Shown: in pieces, positions 16,790-24,671 of the stretch
How positions within the stretch are numbered: position 1 is the stretch's first letter
How the letters are laid out: each line of letters starts with the position of its first letter
Assembly: GCA_029936675.1 (NCBI GenBank)
Contig: JAPYSB010000002.1
Span: forward strand, 1 to 64,000
Direction of reading: 5' to 3'
Length of the DNA stretch: 64,000 nucleotides
DNA from: Dehalococcoidia bacterium
GTDB taxonomy: Bacteria; Chloroflexota; Dehalococcoidia; Lucifugimonadales; UBA826
Notes under the pieces: model-generated
What the model was told of the DNA's origin: nothing
Database searches by the model: none
What the model saw: the letters and a program-made list of their open reading frames with translations, nothing else
Made by a program: the position numbers and the translations under genes

Positions 16790-17157
16790 CCATCCCCAAC
16801 CTCTCGCTTCCTCAGGTTTACAGCATCTCGAAGATATACATTCATAATATCTGTGGAATTCTTGTCAGTATTCACGTGCACCATAACACGAATGCATTTT
16901 TGCAATGCCCCAGGGACTTTCATTTCGTGAGAACACATTAGGGCAACATTTATCCACCCCATTTGCCTAGCAGCTACGGGAGGAAATTCAGCATTTAAAT
17001 CTTCAGTGGTTGTAAAAAATGCACTAATAATGTCATCAACCTTAAGTGAGTTTTCTTTTGTCATCAAATCCAACATTTCGGCAGTAGCAGCGAGAATTTC
17101 TTCCGAACTGTTACTGGGGGATGTTGTTGCACCCCTTATGGCCCGTACTTCAGACAT
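16786..17157 (-). CDS. aroH: Chorismate mutase, AroH type
   Basis: A monofunctional AroH-class chorismate mutase, which rearranges chorismate to prephenate for phenylalanine and tyrosine. The family opening VRAIRGATT and the segments ISAFFTTTEDLNAEFPPVAAR and CIRVMVHVN are clear. 123 residues is the usual AroH size. It follows trpA after 15 bases, grouping the two branches of aromatic amino-acid synthesis. In the absence of other aro or trp genes nearby, the remaining pathway genes must lie elsewhere. Confidence 0.93.
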   Translation of the reverse strand: MSEVRAIRGATTSPSNSSEEILAATAEMLDLMTKENSLKVDDIISAFFTTTEDLNAEFPPVAARQMGWINVALMCSHEMKVPGALQKCIRVMVHVNTDKNSTDIMNVYLRDAVNLRKREVGDG

Positions 17158-17172
17158 TACAACCTCTCCGTT

Positions 17173-17964
17173 TTATTTCACCAATATACTCTCGATGAAT
17201 GCTCCAGCTGCCGATATTTCACTCCCGTCGCCGGAACTCGCTATGTGATCCAAAAACGCACTACCAACGACCGCACCGTCTGCAAATTTAGATATCATCT
17301 CAACATCTTTTTTTTGAGAAACTCCAAACCCAACCAACACAGGCAAATCCGTGTGAACTCTGATTCTCCCAACCAAACTTTCTACACCAATAGATAACCC
17401 GTCACGGGCTCCCGTTACACCTGTGAGGCTGACGCAATATATGAATCCACCTGCATGTTCACAAGAAGATTTTATTCTTTCCTCGGTACTGGTCGGAGCC
17501 AGTAAAGGAATATGGTGTATTCCGTTTTTCCTGCACTGTTCAGATATAACTACCGACTCTTCCATTGGTAGATCAGGAATTATCAAACCATCGAGACCGC
17601 GATCCGATGCTTCTTCCATAAAACGTTCTAGCCCAAATTGAAGAAATGGGTTGAAATACCCCATGAATATAATAGGGGAGGCATTGTTTTCTTTCCGAAT
17701 TTTAGTTAAAACATCCATACATACGGAAAGGTTGACACCGTTTTCGAGGGCTTTGAAGCCGGTTTTCTGAATAGTTGGCCCGTCAGCTATGGGATCGCTA
17801 AAAGGTATTCCTAATTCCAACATATCAGCCCCGGATCCAAGGGTCTTCAAGGCTATTTCAGCTGACAGTTTTATAGTGGGATATCCAACAGTTAAATAAG
17901 GCACTAAAGCCGGCCTATTCGCTGATTTCACATCGAGGAGTTTTAAGTCGATTCTATTTTCCAC
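17173..17964 (-). CDS. trpA: Tryptophan synthase alpha chain
   Basis: The alpha subunit cleaves indole-3-glycerol phosphate and channels indole to TrpB. The catalytic acids Glu50 and Asp61 lie in the signature LELGIPFSDPIADGP (residues 49-63). The phosphate-binding regions (CVSLTGVTGAR and VGFGVS) are intact. At 263 residues the size is standard. No trpB is adjacent, which is unusual, since trpB normally precedes trpA. Upstream on the same strand, 52 bases away, is a CPBP-protease gene, and downstream is aroH. Confidence 0.95.
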   Translation of the reverse strand: MENRIDLKLLDVKSANRPALVPYLTVGYPTIKLSAEIALKTLGSGADMLELGIPFSDPIADGPTIQKTGFKALENGVNLSVCMDVLTKIRKENNASPIIFMGYFNPFLQFGLERFMEEASDRGLDGLIIPDLPMEESVVISEQCRKNGIHHIPLLAPTSTEERIKSSCEHAGGFIYCVSLTGVTGARDGLSIGVESLVGRIRVHTDLPVLVGFGVSQKKDVEMISKFADGAVVGSAFLDHIASSGDGSEISAAGAFIESILVK

Positions 17965-18016
17965 TTGGTTACCCTCCTGATCAATAAAGGATTACATGCA
18001 CAACATTCTGCCCAAT

Positions 18017-18724
18017 TCAAGCAGAAGCCGCAACTATCACAACTAACAAATTCAGAGCTGCATGTGATAGAAAGGCCGGCCACAAAGACTTAGTCTTTAT
18101 GAAAAGATATGAGATCAATAGGGAACTCATAAACACTGGAAAATACAATCCTGGGTGCGAATGTACAAACATAAATACCAATGAAACTAGCAATATCGAT
18201 TTCACATGACCATATTTGGGAATCCAGGAGGTTAACAAAAAACCTCTAAAAAAAAGTTCCTCGACGAAAGGCACCCAAACCACTATTGCGAATAAATTAA
18301 CCAACGTAAATCCATTCTCACCTAGTATATTCTTAGGGACTTGAGGCGGCATCAAATAAGAAACATCTATTTTATAGATAGCGAATGAGTATAGAAATAT
18401 CGCGACAATAATAGCTAAAACGGTCATTATTGAGCGGCGGATCCATCCTTCGCTATATGGTATGTGAAGAACTGCTCTTATCGGTTTACGCTCATCCTTA
18501 GAAATTGAAACTACAAACAACAACAGAATCAATTGAGGTACAGCTAATGCCCATGGATAATACCAAGGAACCGGTAAATATAGAGTAGTAGAACCAAAGG
18601 CTATCCTTAACGAAATTGTAACGGTTAGTGTCACCAATAGAGCAAGGAGAGCAATTAAATTCAAATTAGGTGAAAGAAGCAATTGCCATATAAAAGGCAA
18701 ATGGAATTTTAGCTTTTTAGCCAC
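18017..18724 (-). CDS. CPBP-family intramembrane metalloprotease
   Basis: A multi-helix membrane protein of the CAAX-protease/Abi (CPBP) family. The three family motifs are present: EExxxR (Glu155, Glu156, Arg160), FxxxH (His188) and HxxxN (His221, Asn225). Members are glutamate-type intramembrane proteases, some with roles in protein maturation or bacteriocin immunity. Here the function is unassigned. It overlaps the metallo-beta-lactamase gene by 16 bases, which indicates co-translation. Confidence 0.85.
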   Translation of the reverse strand: MAKKLKFHLPFIWQLLLSPNLNLIALLALLVTLTVTISLRIAFGSTTLYLPVPWYYPWALAVPQLILLLFVVSISKDERKPIRAVLHIPYSEGWIRRSIMTVLAIIVAIFLYSFAIYKIDVSYLMPPQVPKNILGENGFTLVNLFAIVVWVPFVEELFFRGFLLTSWIPKYGHVKSILLVSLVFMFVHSHPGLYFPVFMSSLLISYLFIKTKSLWPAFLSHAALNLLVVIVAASA

Positions 18725-19353
18725 TCAACATCGCCAAATAAATCGTCCGGGTGGGTTTTAGAGGAATATATTTCATATTCTTTTCTTGCTGTGCCCAACA
18801 AACCATCATCCCCATGCCCTGGGTAGAAAGAAACGTCGTCTCCCAAAATAAATAGCCTGCTTGTTATGCTCTCAATTATCTCTCTTAGGTTATCAGGCGC
18901 TTTAGTTTTACCTGGACCACCAGGGAAAAGAGTATCTCCAGTAAACAGATGCCCGTTCAGAAGTAAACATGTAGACCCCTTAGTATGACCAGGAGTGTGA
19001 ATTGCTCTAACCGATAAATCACCTACCCTTATCTCTTTACCATCTTCTAAGAACAAATCAGGAGCTACAGAAAGCTCGCTAGAATCAGATTCTCCAATTG
19101 CAACTTTAGCTTGAAAAGCTTTCGTAACTTCTTCAAAACCAAGTAAATGATCCATATGATTATGAGTAATTGCGATATATTTAACTTGGGTAGTGGATGC
19201 TATAGCAACCAAAACGGAAGGTTCAGCTGGAGTATCTATCAAAAGGCTTTCGTTGGTTCGATTACATATAACTACATAGGCATTATTATCGTATGGTCCG
19301 CATGTAATTTTATGAATAGTAAACTGGGAGTTAGTGTAATGTGGTTTCATCAT
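18709..19353 (-). CDS. Metallo-beta-lactamase-fold hydrolase (glyoxalase II-like)
   Basis: An MBL-fold hydrolase with the zinc motif THNHMDH (His64, His66, Asp68, His69), followed by HTPGHTKGST, FTGDTLF and FYPGHGDD. This full ligand set is typical of the glyoxalase II-like branch, which hydrolyses thioesters or related compounds. 214 residues is standard. It starts with two adjacent Met codons, either of which could be used. It is the first gene of the four-gene minus-strand string MBL-CPBP-trpA-aroH. Confidence 0.87.
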   Translation of the reverse strand: MMKPHYTNSQFTIHKITCGPYDNNAYVVICNRTNESLLIDTPAEPSVLVAIASTTQVKYIAITHNHMDHLLGFEEVTKAFQAKVAIGESDSSELSVAPDLFLEDGKEIRVGDLSVRAIHTPGHTKGSTCLLLNGHLFTGDTLFPGGPGKTKAPDNLREIIESITSRLFILGDDVSFYPGHGDDGLLGTARKEYEIYSSKTHPDDLFGDVEWLKS

Positions 19354-19480
19354 TTAATCCTAGATTTTTTTATATTAAAATTTACGTTGCCTTAGTAGTC
19401 AACGGAATTATAGCAGTCAGTTTTTTTAATTACTCAAATGGCCCTGCGAAACCGCATAAACAAAGCCGTAAGGAAGGAAA

Positions 19481-19729
19481 ATGAGCACATATGGAATCAC
19501 AATAAAAAATGCCTCCGAAGGGAAACGTATCACTCTCGCATGCGAGCACAGCGGCGGAGTAATATACATAGTTCCTAGCGATTCAAGTTGGGTGTGCAGC
19601 AAGGAAAATATTGGCGCTCATGCAATCTCTGGCTTTTTTAAGGATCTTACTAGCATAGAAAACACACAGATAGCGGCGCTAATGCAAAAGTGGGGGCTTT
19701 ATTATCGGACACTGGATGTTATCGAATAA
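19481..19729 (+). CDS. Small conserved-looking hypothetical protein
   Basis: An 82-residue soluble protein with a good ribosome site (AAGGAAGG) just before the ATG. It contains two cysteines (CEHSGG and WVCSKEN), a central short hydrophobic strand (GVIYIVP) and an amphipathic helix near the C-terminus. There is no signal peptide or membrane segment. I do not recognise a family. It stands alone between the MBL gene (divergent) and the TPR gene (convergent, 14 bases away). The ribosome site and codon pattern support a real gene. Confidence 0.6.
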   Translation: MSTYGITIKNASEGKRITLACEHSGGVIYIVPSDSSWVCSKENIGAHAISGFFKDLTSIENTQIAALMQKWGLYYRTLDVIE

Positions 19730-19743
19730 TGACGTGTCCAAAT

Positions 19744-20787
19744 TCAGTCCAATACACCCCGACCATCCAAGGCTGAATCACCCAACAAAATTTTAGGAAT
19801 CATAGGTAAAAACACCTCATCATCTCCAGATTCTGTATCATCATCAGACCAATCCTTAAGGTCTGCTAGTTTACCTACGTCGTTGAGCCCATAACCCAGA
19901 GCTGCCATGGGAACATCACCCAAAATGCTAGATTTGGCAGGGAAGGAGGGTTTATTGGATTGAGCTGGATGCCTATAAGTTTCTCTAATAATAACGGTGA
20001 CACCGTCTTCTCCTGCGCTTGTTATATTTGCAGAATAAGTATTCCCTCCCTCCACTAATTTTTTCAGCCGTAGGGCAAGCTTTGGTTCTATACTACCGAT
20101 TTCCTTCCCTTTTCTATCCAATATCCTCATCCCTCTATCTACCGAGATCAAATCTACGCTATGGCCAGCAATCAAATCAGTCACATCAAAACTTCGGAGA
20201 ATATTTACTAATTTCGTTATCCCGGTACGGCCTGTCTCCTCAATAAACGACCTCCCTGCCGTTGTGGTTGAAACTGCCATACTTGCTTTAAGTCCAGAGG
20301 TTTTCTCTAGGCGTTTCATATTCTTTTTGGCTATCGGGCTGTTAGGAGAAATAACAAGAGCACACTGAAAAGCTTGGATCGCTTTTTTATTTTGCCCCTT
20401 TTCATTCAAAGCTTTTCCAAGTCGATTGTATGGCTCTAGATCCCATGGGAATTTGTCAATGATGTCAGAATTGATTTGAATAGCTTTGTTCCAATCAGAT
20501 CGCATGGCGCTATCTACCGCGATTTTTGTGTTTTCCTTCTTTGCTTTTTCTAGGTATATGGAGGATTGGTAAGCGTCATGGGCTTCCGCACTTTTCTCTA
20601 TCTTGAGTAGAGCATCTCCAAGTCTGTTGTATGCCTTCTGATCACCATGATTGATATCAATCATAGTTAAATTCACATCTATCGCTTCTTGAAAAAGACC
20701 GTAATGCATCAGTTGATCCGATTCTTTAGATTTTTCTTTTCTAAGACTTAAAATAGAAGATAATTCTTTTGCGTTCACTTCATTCAC
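19744..20787 (-). CDS. TPR-repeat protein with an uncharacterised C-terminal domain
   Basis: A 347-residue soluble protein. Residues about 20-160 hold tetratricopeptide repeats (for example KAYNRLGDALLKI and EPYNRLGKALNEKG), a protein-interaction scaffold. Residues about 185-275 form a second, mixed alpha/beta domain (FIEETGRTG to GVTVIIRETYRHP), and the C-terminus is acidic (DDDTESGDDE). There is no signal peptide. I cannot assign a function. It is separated from the glycosyltransferase genes upstream by about 100 bases and may be its own unit. Confidence 0.78.
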   Translation of the reverse strand: MNEVNAKELSSILSLRKEKSKESDQLMHYGLFQEAIDVNLTMIDINHGDQKAYNRLGDALLKIEKSAEAHDAYQSSIYLEKAKKENTKIAVDSAMRSDWNKAIQINSDIIDKFPWDLEPYNRLGKALNEKGQNKKAIQAFQCALVISPNSPIAKKNMKRLEKTSGLKASMAVSTTTAGRSFIEETGRTGITKLVNILRSFDVTDLIAGHSVDLISVDRGMRILDRKGKEIGSIEPKLALRLKKLVEGGNTYSANITSAGEDGVTVIIRETYRHPAQSNKPSFPAKSSILGDVPMAALGYGLNDVGKLADLKDWSDDDTESGDDEVFLPMIPKILLGDSALDGRGVLD

Positions 20788-20884
20788 CCTTTCAACTCAT
20801 GTTTCGAATTCATGAGGGCATTCTAATCAGGGTTTTTTTATCAGTGCAATATATTTTGCGCCCATAATCGCAGCAAACTTGGAA

Positions 20885-21649
20885 TTATGTGTTAGGTTTC
20901 AAGAATTTAATAACTTTAAAAATTTTAAATCTTTCACAAATTATCTTAAATATTGCTTCTAACACTATTGCAATAGACATCTTTGAATCCCCAGATACCC
21001 GATCATTGAAAATGATCGGGTACTCTTGAATTCTAAAACCATGATTCTCACATTGCATGGCAATTTCGATTTGAAACCCAAACCCGGAACAACGAATTTC
21101 ATCCCAAAAAATATCTTTTAGAACGTGTGACCGAAAAACCTTAAACCCGGATGTACAGTCATTCACTTTCAACCCAGAAACAAATCGAATCGCCCAATTA
21201 CCACCGGCGCTTAACCCTTTTCGATATACACTCCATTTCTCATCAGATCCTCCTTCTTGACAGTAGCGGGACCCTACTACGACATCATTTCTGGCAAGCA
21301 GTTCAATCATTCCCGGTAAATAACTAGGGTTGTGAGACATATCTGCATCCATTTGCACAACGAAAACTTCCTCTTCAGAAAGTCTCTGCAAAACCTCTTT
21401 AAAGCCTTCAACATATGCGGAACCCAACCCTTTTTTTGTAGGGCGATTTAATATTGAAACTGAAAGCTGGTTGTTGCGAGCATAGCATCGAGCCACTTTG
21501 GCGGTGCTGTCTGGTGAATTATCGTCAACAATTAAAACATTGATATTTTTTATCCCCAGTTCGAAAATTTCTCTCAACAGAACCGGTATGCTCTGAGCTT
21601 CATTGTAGGTGGGTACTACCACGTAAACAGGAACCCGATCAACATTCAT
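20885..21649 (-). CDS. Family 2 glycosyltransferase, dolichol/polyprenol-phosphate mannosyltransferase-like
   Basis: A GT2 enzyme of the Dpm1/Ppm1 type that would transfer a sugar from a nucleotide donor to polyprenyl phosphate. Characteristic motifs are VVPTYNEAQSIP, VDDNSPDST, the metal-binding DADMSH (DxD-like), and GSRYCQEGG with a conserved CTSGFKVFR segment. At 254 residues it is the short, soluble form without membrane helices. It is the last gene of the string thrB-lysC-GT2-GT2; 34 bases separate it from the upstream GT2. Confidence 0.88.
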   Translation of the reverse strand: MNVDRVPVYVVVPTYNEAQSIPVLLREIFELGIKNINVLIVDDNSPDSTAKVARCYARNNQLSVSILNRPTKKGLGSAYVEGFKEVLQRLSEEEVFVVQMDADMSHNPSYLPGMIELLARNDVVVGSRYCQEGGSDEKWSVYRKGLSAGGNWAIRFVSGLKVNDCTSGFKVFRSHVLKDIFWDEIRCSGFGFQIEIAMQCENHGFRIQEYPIIFNDRVSGDSKMSIAIVLEAIFKIICERFKIFKVIKFLKPNT

Positions 21650-21683
21650 ATTCTATTCCCAAATCAGCTTTATTTATGAAACT

Positions 21684-22406
21684 TCACTTCCTATAGAACA
21701 TCAATAATCTGACTCTCGTAAGAAATATGTCCCTTATCATCTGTAGAGCTGCCGACCTGAGATCGACTTTACTATCTTCTCCATGGTGCCAATCAATTGG
21801 TACCTGAGAGACTGAAAATCCATACTTGTCAGCCAACAATAAAACCTCCACATCAAATGCCCAACCGTTAGTCCTAACCAATGGGAAAATTTTATCGCCG
21901 GCCTCAGAGGAAAAACATTTAAAACCACATTGAGTGTCTTGATATTTTCTAATGGCAACAAATTTTACAAATAAATTAAAAACCCTGCCTGCAAAATAGC
22001 GGAGCATGGGCTCCCCAAATCTTTTTGAATCGGTTAATTCCCTTGATCCTATCGCAATATCGCAATCGTTCGTCATTTCTTTGAGGAACCTTTCAATTTG
22101 ATCGAATGGCATTGCCAGATCAGCATCACACATAAACCTATACCGGCCCTGGGCAGTCACCATTCCTGACTTCACAGCTGATCCTTTTCCTTTATGAGGA
22201 AGGGATAGAATTTGAAAATTACTTTTTTTTCCGAAAGATTCCTTCGCTATCTTGGTGGTTAAATCATAACTACCATCGTCACACAATATAACTTCATAGG
22301 AATAATTTTGATTACCAAGATATTCATAAATAGCATCAAGAGTATGTTTTATCTTATGCGATTCATTATAGGTGGGAATCACTATGGAAAGATAAATATC
22401 AGTCAC
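21684..22406 (-). CDS. Family 2 glycosyltransferase, dolichyl-phosphate beta-glucosyltransferase-like
   Basis: A GT2 protein similar to ALG5-type dolichyl-phosphate glucosyltransferases: VIPTYNESHKI, CDDGSYDLT, DADLAMP (metal/nucleotide site), IAIGSREL and a QCGFKCF segment followed by DVEVLLLADKYG. It likely charges a polyprenyl phosphate with a sugar for cell-envelope glycans. It lies 24 bases downstream of lysC and upstream of a second GT2, suggesting that the two cooperate in polyprenyl-linked sugar supply. Confidence 0.88.
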   Translation of the reverse strand: MTDIYLSIVIPTYNESHKIKHTLDAIYEYLGNQNYSYEVILCDDGSYDLTTKIAKESFGKKSNFQILSLPHKGKGSAVKSGMVTAQGRYRFMCDADLAMPFDQIERFLKEMTNDCDIAIGSRELTDSKRFGEPMLRYFAGRVFNLFVKFVAIRKYQDTQCGFKCFSSEAGDKIFPLVRTNGWAFDVEVLLLADKYGFSVSQVPIDWHHGEDSKVDLRSAALQMIRDIFLTRVRLLMFYRK

Positions 22407-22430
22407 TTCATTAACTAATAAGTTTTGATA

Positions 22431-23663
22431 TTAATCAGATTTCTCCAACTCAAACGCTGCATGCAATACCTCCGCTGCTTTTGCTACCTGATCTGATCCA
22501 ATTATGCAGGTAATCCTAATTTCCGAGGTGGTGATCATTTCGATGTTAATCTTAGCCTCGGCAAGAGACCTAAACATAGTCGAGGCATACCCAGGAGAAT
22601 CTTGCATACCAGTACCAACTATACTAATTTTGGCCAAGTTTTCAGCTTTGCCAACATTAGTTGTACCAAGGTCCTGGGCGACTTTCTCAACCACTTTCAT
22701 AGCTCTATCTACATCAAACTGTTTTATCGTGAAAGTCAAGTCTGTGGTACCTGATACACTAGCGTTTTGTACTATGACATCTACGCTAATATCAGATTCA
22801 GCCAAAGGGTCAAATAATGCCGCTGCAATTCCCGGCCTATCAACCACCGAAAAAACCGTTATTTTGGCAACATCTTTATCCGTAGCTATACCTCTTACCC
22901 TATTTCGTATTTCCCCAACTGTAGTATCCATATTTTCTCCATCATGAATTAGAGTACCTGGTTCATTATTAAAACTTGAAGCAACTAATATTGGCACCTG
23001 GTAAACCATGCCCAATTCAATTGAACGAGGATTCATTTTGGCACCATAGCTCGCCAATTCCAGCATCTCTTCAAATCCGACCTGAGTCATTTTCCTAGCA
23101 TTTGAGACTAAACGAGGATCGGCGGTATAAATTCCCTCCACGTCAGTATAAATCTCACAACGATCAGCATTTAGCCCTGCAGCTAAAGCCACAGCAGTTA
23201 AATCTGATGCTCCCCTCCCTAAGGTTGTAATATCACTATCATTAGTCACTCCTTGGAAGCCCGCAACAATTACTATATTCCCTTTCTCTAACTCCTCATT
23301 AATCCTGCCGGTATCTATACCAGCGATTTTAGCTTTCCCATAAGAAGAATCAGTCCGAATCCCGGCTTGAGCACCGCTTAAACTAACAGCCTTTTTGCCC
23401 ATAGCTTTAAGGGCCATAGCAACAAGCGCACACGATTGAAGTTCCCCCGTTGATAGCAACACATCGAGTTCCCTCAAATCAGGCGTTTCTGATACCTTGG
23501 AAGCAATAGACAATAGATTATCCGTGGAGTCACCCATGGCAGAAACAGTTGCAACCACATTTCCTTCTGAGTCATGTGCCGATCGTATTCTGGCAGCTAC
23601 ACTTTTAATCAGCTCAGGGGTAGCTAAGGATGATCCACCGTATTTCTGTACTACGAGCGACAA
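22431..23663 (-). CDS. lysC: Aspartokinase
   Basis: Aspartate kinase, the first step to lysine, threonine and methionine. The N-terminal QKYGGSSLA motif (residues 6-14), the GFQGVTNDSDITTLGRGASD core and the Asp-rich EIYTDVEGIYTADPR segment are complete. Two C-terminal ACT domains (about 265-410) bind the feedback inhibitor. Length 410 matches the single-function class. The start is TTG at 23663 with AAAGGA upstream. It is the second gene after thrB, ten bases apart. Confidence 0.95.
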   Translation of the reverse strand: MSLVVQKYGGSSLATPELIKSVAARIRSAHDSEGNVVATVSAMGDSTDNLLSIASKVSETPDLRELDVLLSTGELQSCALVAMALKAMGKKAVSLSGAQAGIRTDSSYGKAKIAGIDTGRINEELEKGNIVIVAGFQGVTNDSDITTLGRGASDLTAVALAAGLNADRCEIYTDVEGIYTADPRLVSNARKMTQVGFEEMLELASYGAKMNPRSIELGMVYQVPILVASSFNNEPGTLIHDGENMDTTVGEIRNRVRGIATDKDVAKITVFSVVDRPGIAAALFDPLAESDISVDVIVQNASVSGTTDLTFTIKQFDVDRAMKVVEKVAQDLGTTNVGKAENLAKISIVGTGMQDSPGYASTMFRSLAEAKINIEMITTSEIRITCIIGSDQVAKAAEVLHAAFELEKSD

Positions 23664-23672
23664 GGTAATCCT

Positions 23673-24575
23673 TTAATCTTTTTCTATATATGCGCCCCTT
23701 GCAGTAGGGGTCGTGAAAACAATCTCTCCGTCAAGACCAGATTTCATAGCTGCATCAGCCATTTCATAGCCGATCGTATATTCTCTACCTTTAGTAAGGG
23801 CCATTATTGAACTTCCAGCACCTGATAAAAAAGCACCCAATGCTCCTGATGCCATAGCAGCTCTAATGATATTTTTCATCGGGAAAAATTGTTTTTGCCG
23901 ATCAGGCTGATGAAGCATATCTTGTGTAGCATACTTAAGATTATCCAAATCTCCTGTCATCAGGCATTGGACTAGCAGAGCTACCCTTCCGATATTATAA
24001 ACGGCGTCTTTTCTTTGTATTTCTGGAGACAGTATATTCCTAGCCTGGTCCGTTGGCATTTTCTGGGAAGGAACGTACAAAACGACGTTAATATCTTCCG
24101 GAAACGGAACGCTAGCGGTGACTAATTCTCCTTGATCGTAAATCCCAATTTGAACCCCACCCAACAAAGCTGGCGCCACATTGTCGGGATGTTTTTCAAT
24201 CTCTGCCCCCATTCGCAGTATCTCTGGAGCAGAGAGTGGAAATCCTGCAATGGCGTTCCCGCTCATCAAACCACCTATTAATGCAGCAGAGCTGCTACCC
24301 ATGCCACGAGTCAATGGTATTCCGTTGGTGCATTCCAGTCTGACTTCAGGAACAGCTTCGCCAATTTTCTCAAATACTTTGCAAAAACTTTTATAGACAA
24401 AATTGTTTTCGTCGGTAGGTAATTCATCTTGTCCTTTTCCAATTATTTTAATGGAAAAGGGGCCTTTGGTAACTTTTACTTCGTTCCAAACATTAAGGGC
24501 AATCCCAAGGCAATCAAAACCTGGTCCCATATTGGCGGAAGTTGCCGGCACTTTTACTACAATGTTCTCAATCAT
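23673..24575 (-). CDS. thrB: Homoserine kinase
   Basis: A GHMP-family homoserine kinase, which phosphorylates homoserine for threonine synthesis. The N-terminal PATSANMGPGFDCLG and the GHMP ATP loop LTRGMGSSSAALIGG (about residues 88-102) are intact, as is the C-terminal GAFLSGAGSS. Length 300 is normal. It is the first gene of the thrB-lysC-GT2-GT2 operon and divergent from mutS2. The substrate-forming enzyme, hom, is in the other operon near 9 kb. Confidence 0.95.
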   Translation of the reverse strand: MIENIVVKVPATSANMGPGFDCLGIALNVWNEVKVTKGPFSIKIIGKGQDELPTDENNFVYKSFCKVFEKIGEAVPEVRLECTNGIPLTRGMGSSSAALIGGLMSGNAIAGFPLSAPEILRMGAEIEKHPDNVAPALLGGVQIGIYDQGELVTASVPFPEDINVVLYVPSQKMPTDQARNILSPEIQRKDAVYNIGRVALLVQCLMTGDLDNLKYATQDMLHQPDRQKQFFPMKNIIRAAMASGALGAFLSGAGSSIMALTKGREYTIGYEMADAAMKSGLDGEIVFTTPTARGAYIEKD

Positions 24576-24671
24576 TTCAATCCCAAGATTATATCATTCA
24601 TAACTATACATATCAGTGCTGATAAAATAGCACTATATGATCCAATCTATACACCTATACGGCAAAAACCA

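Noticed and set aside
24429..24671. Long N-terminal extension of MutS2
   Set aside because: It overlaps thrB antisense by about 150 bases, has no MutS2-like sequence and no ribosome site.
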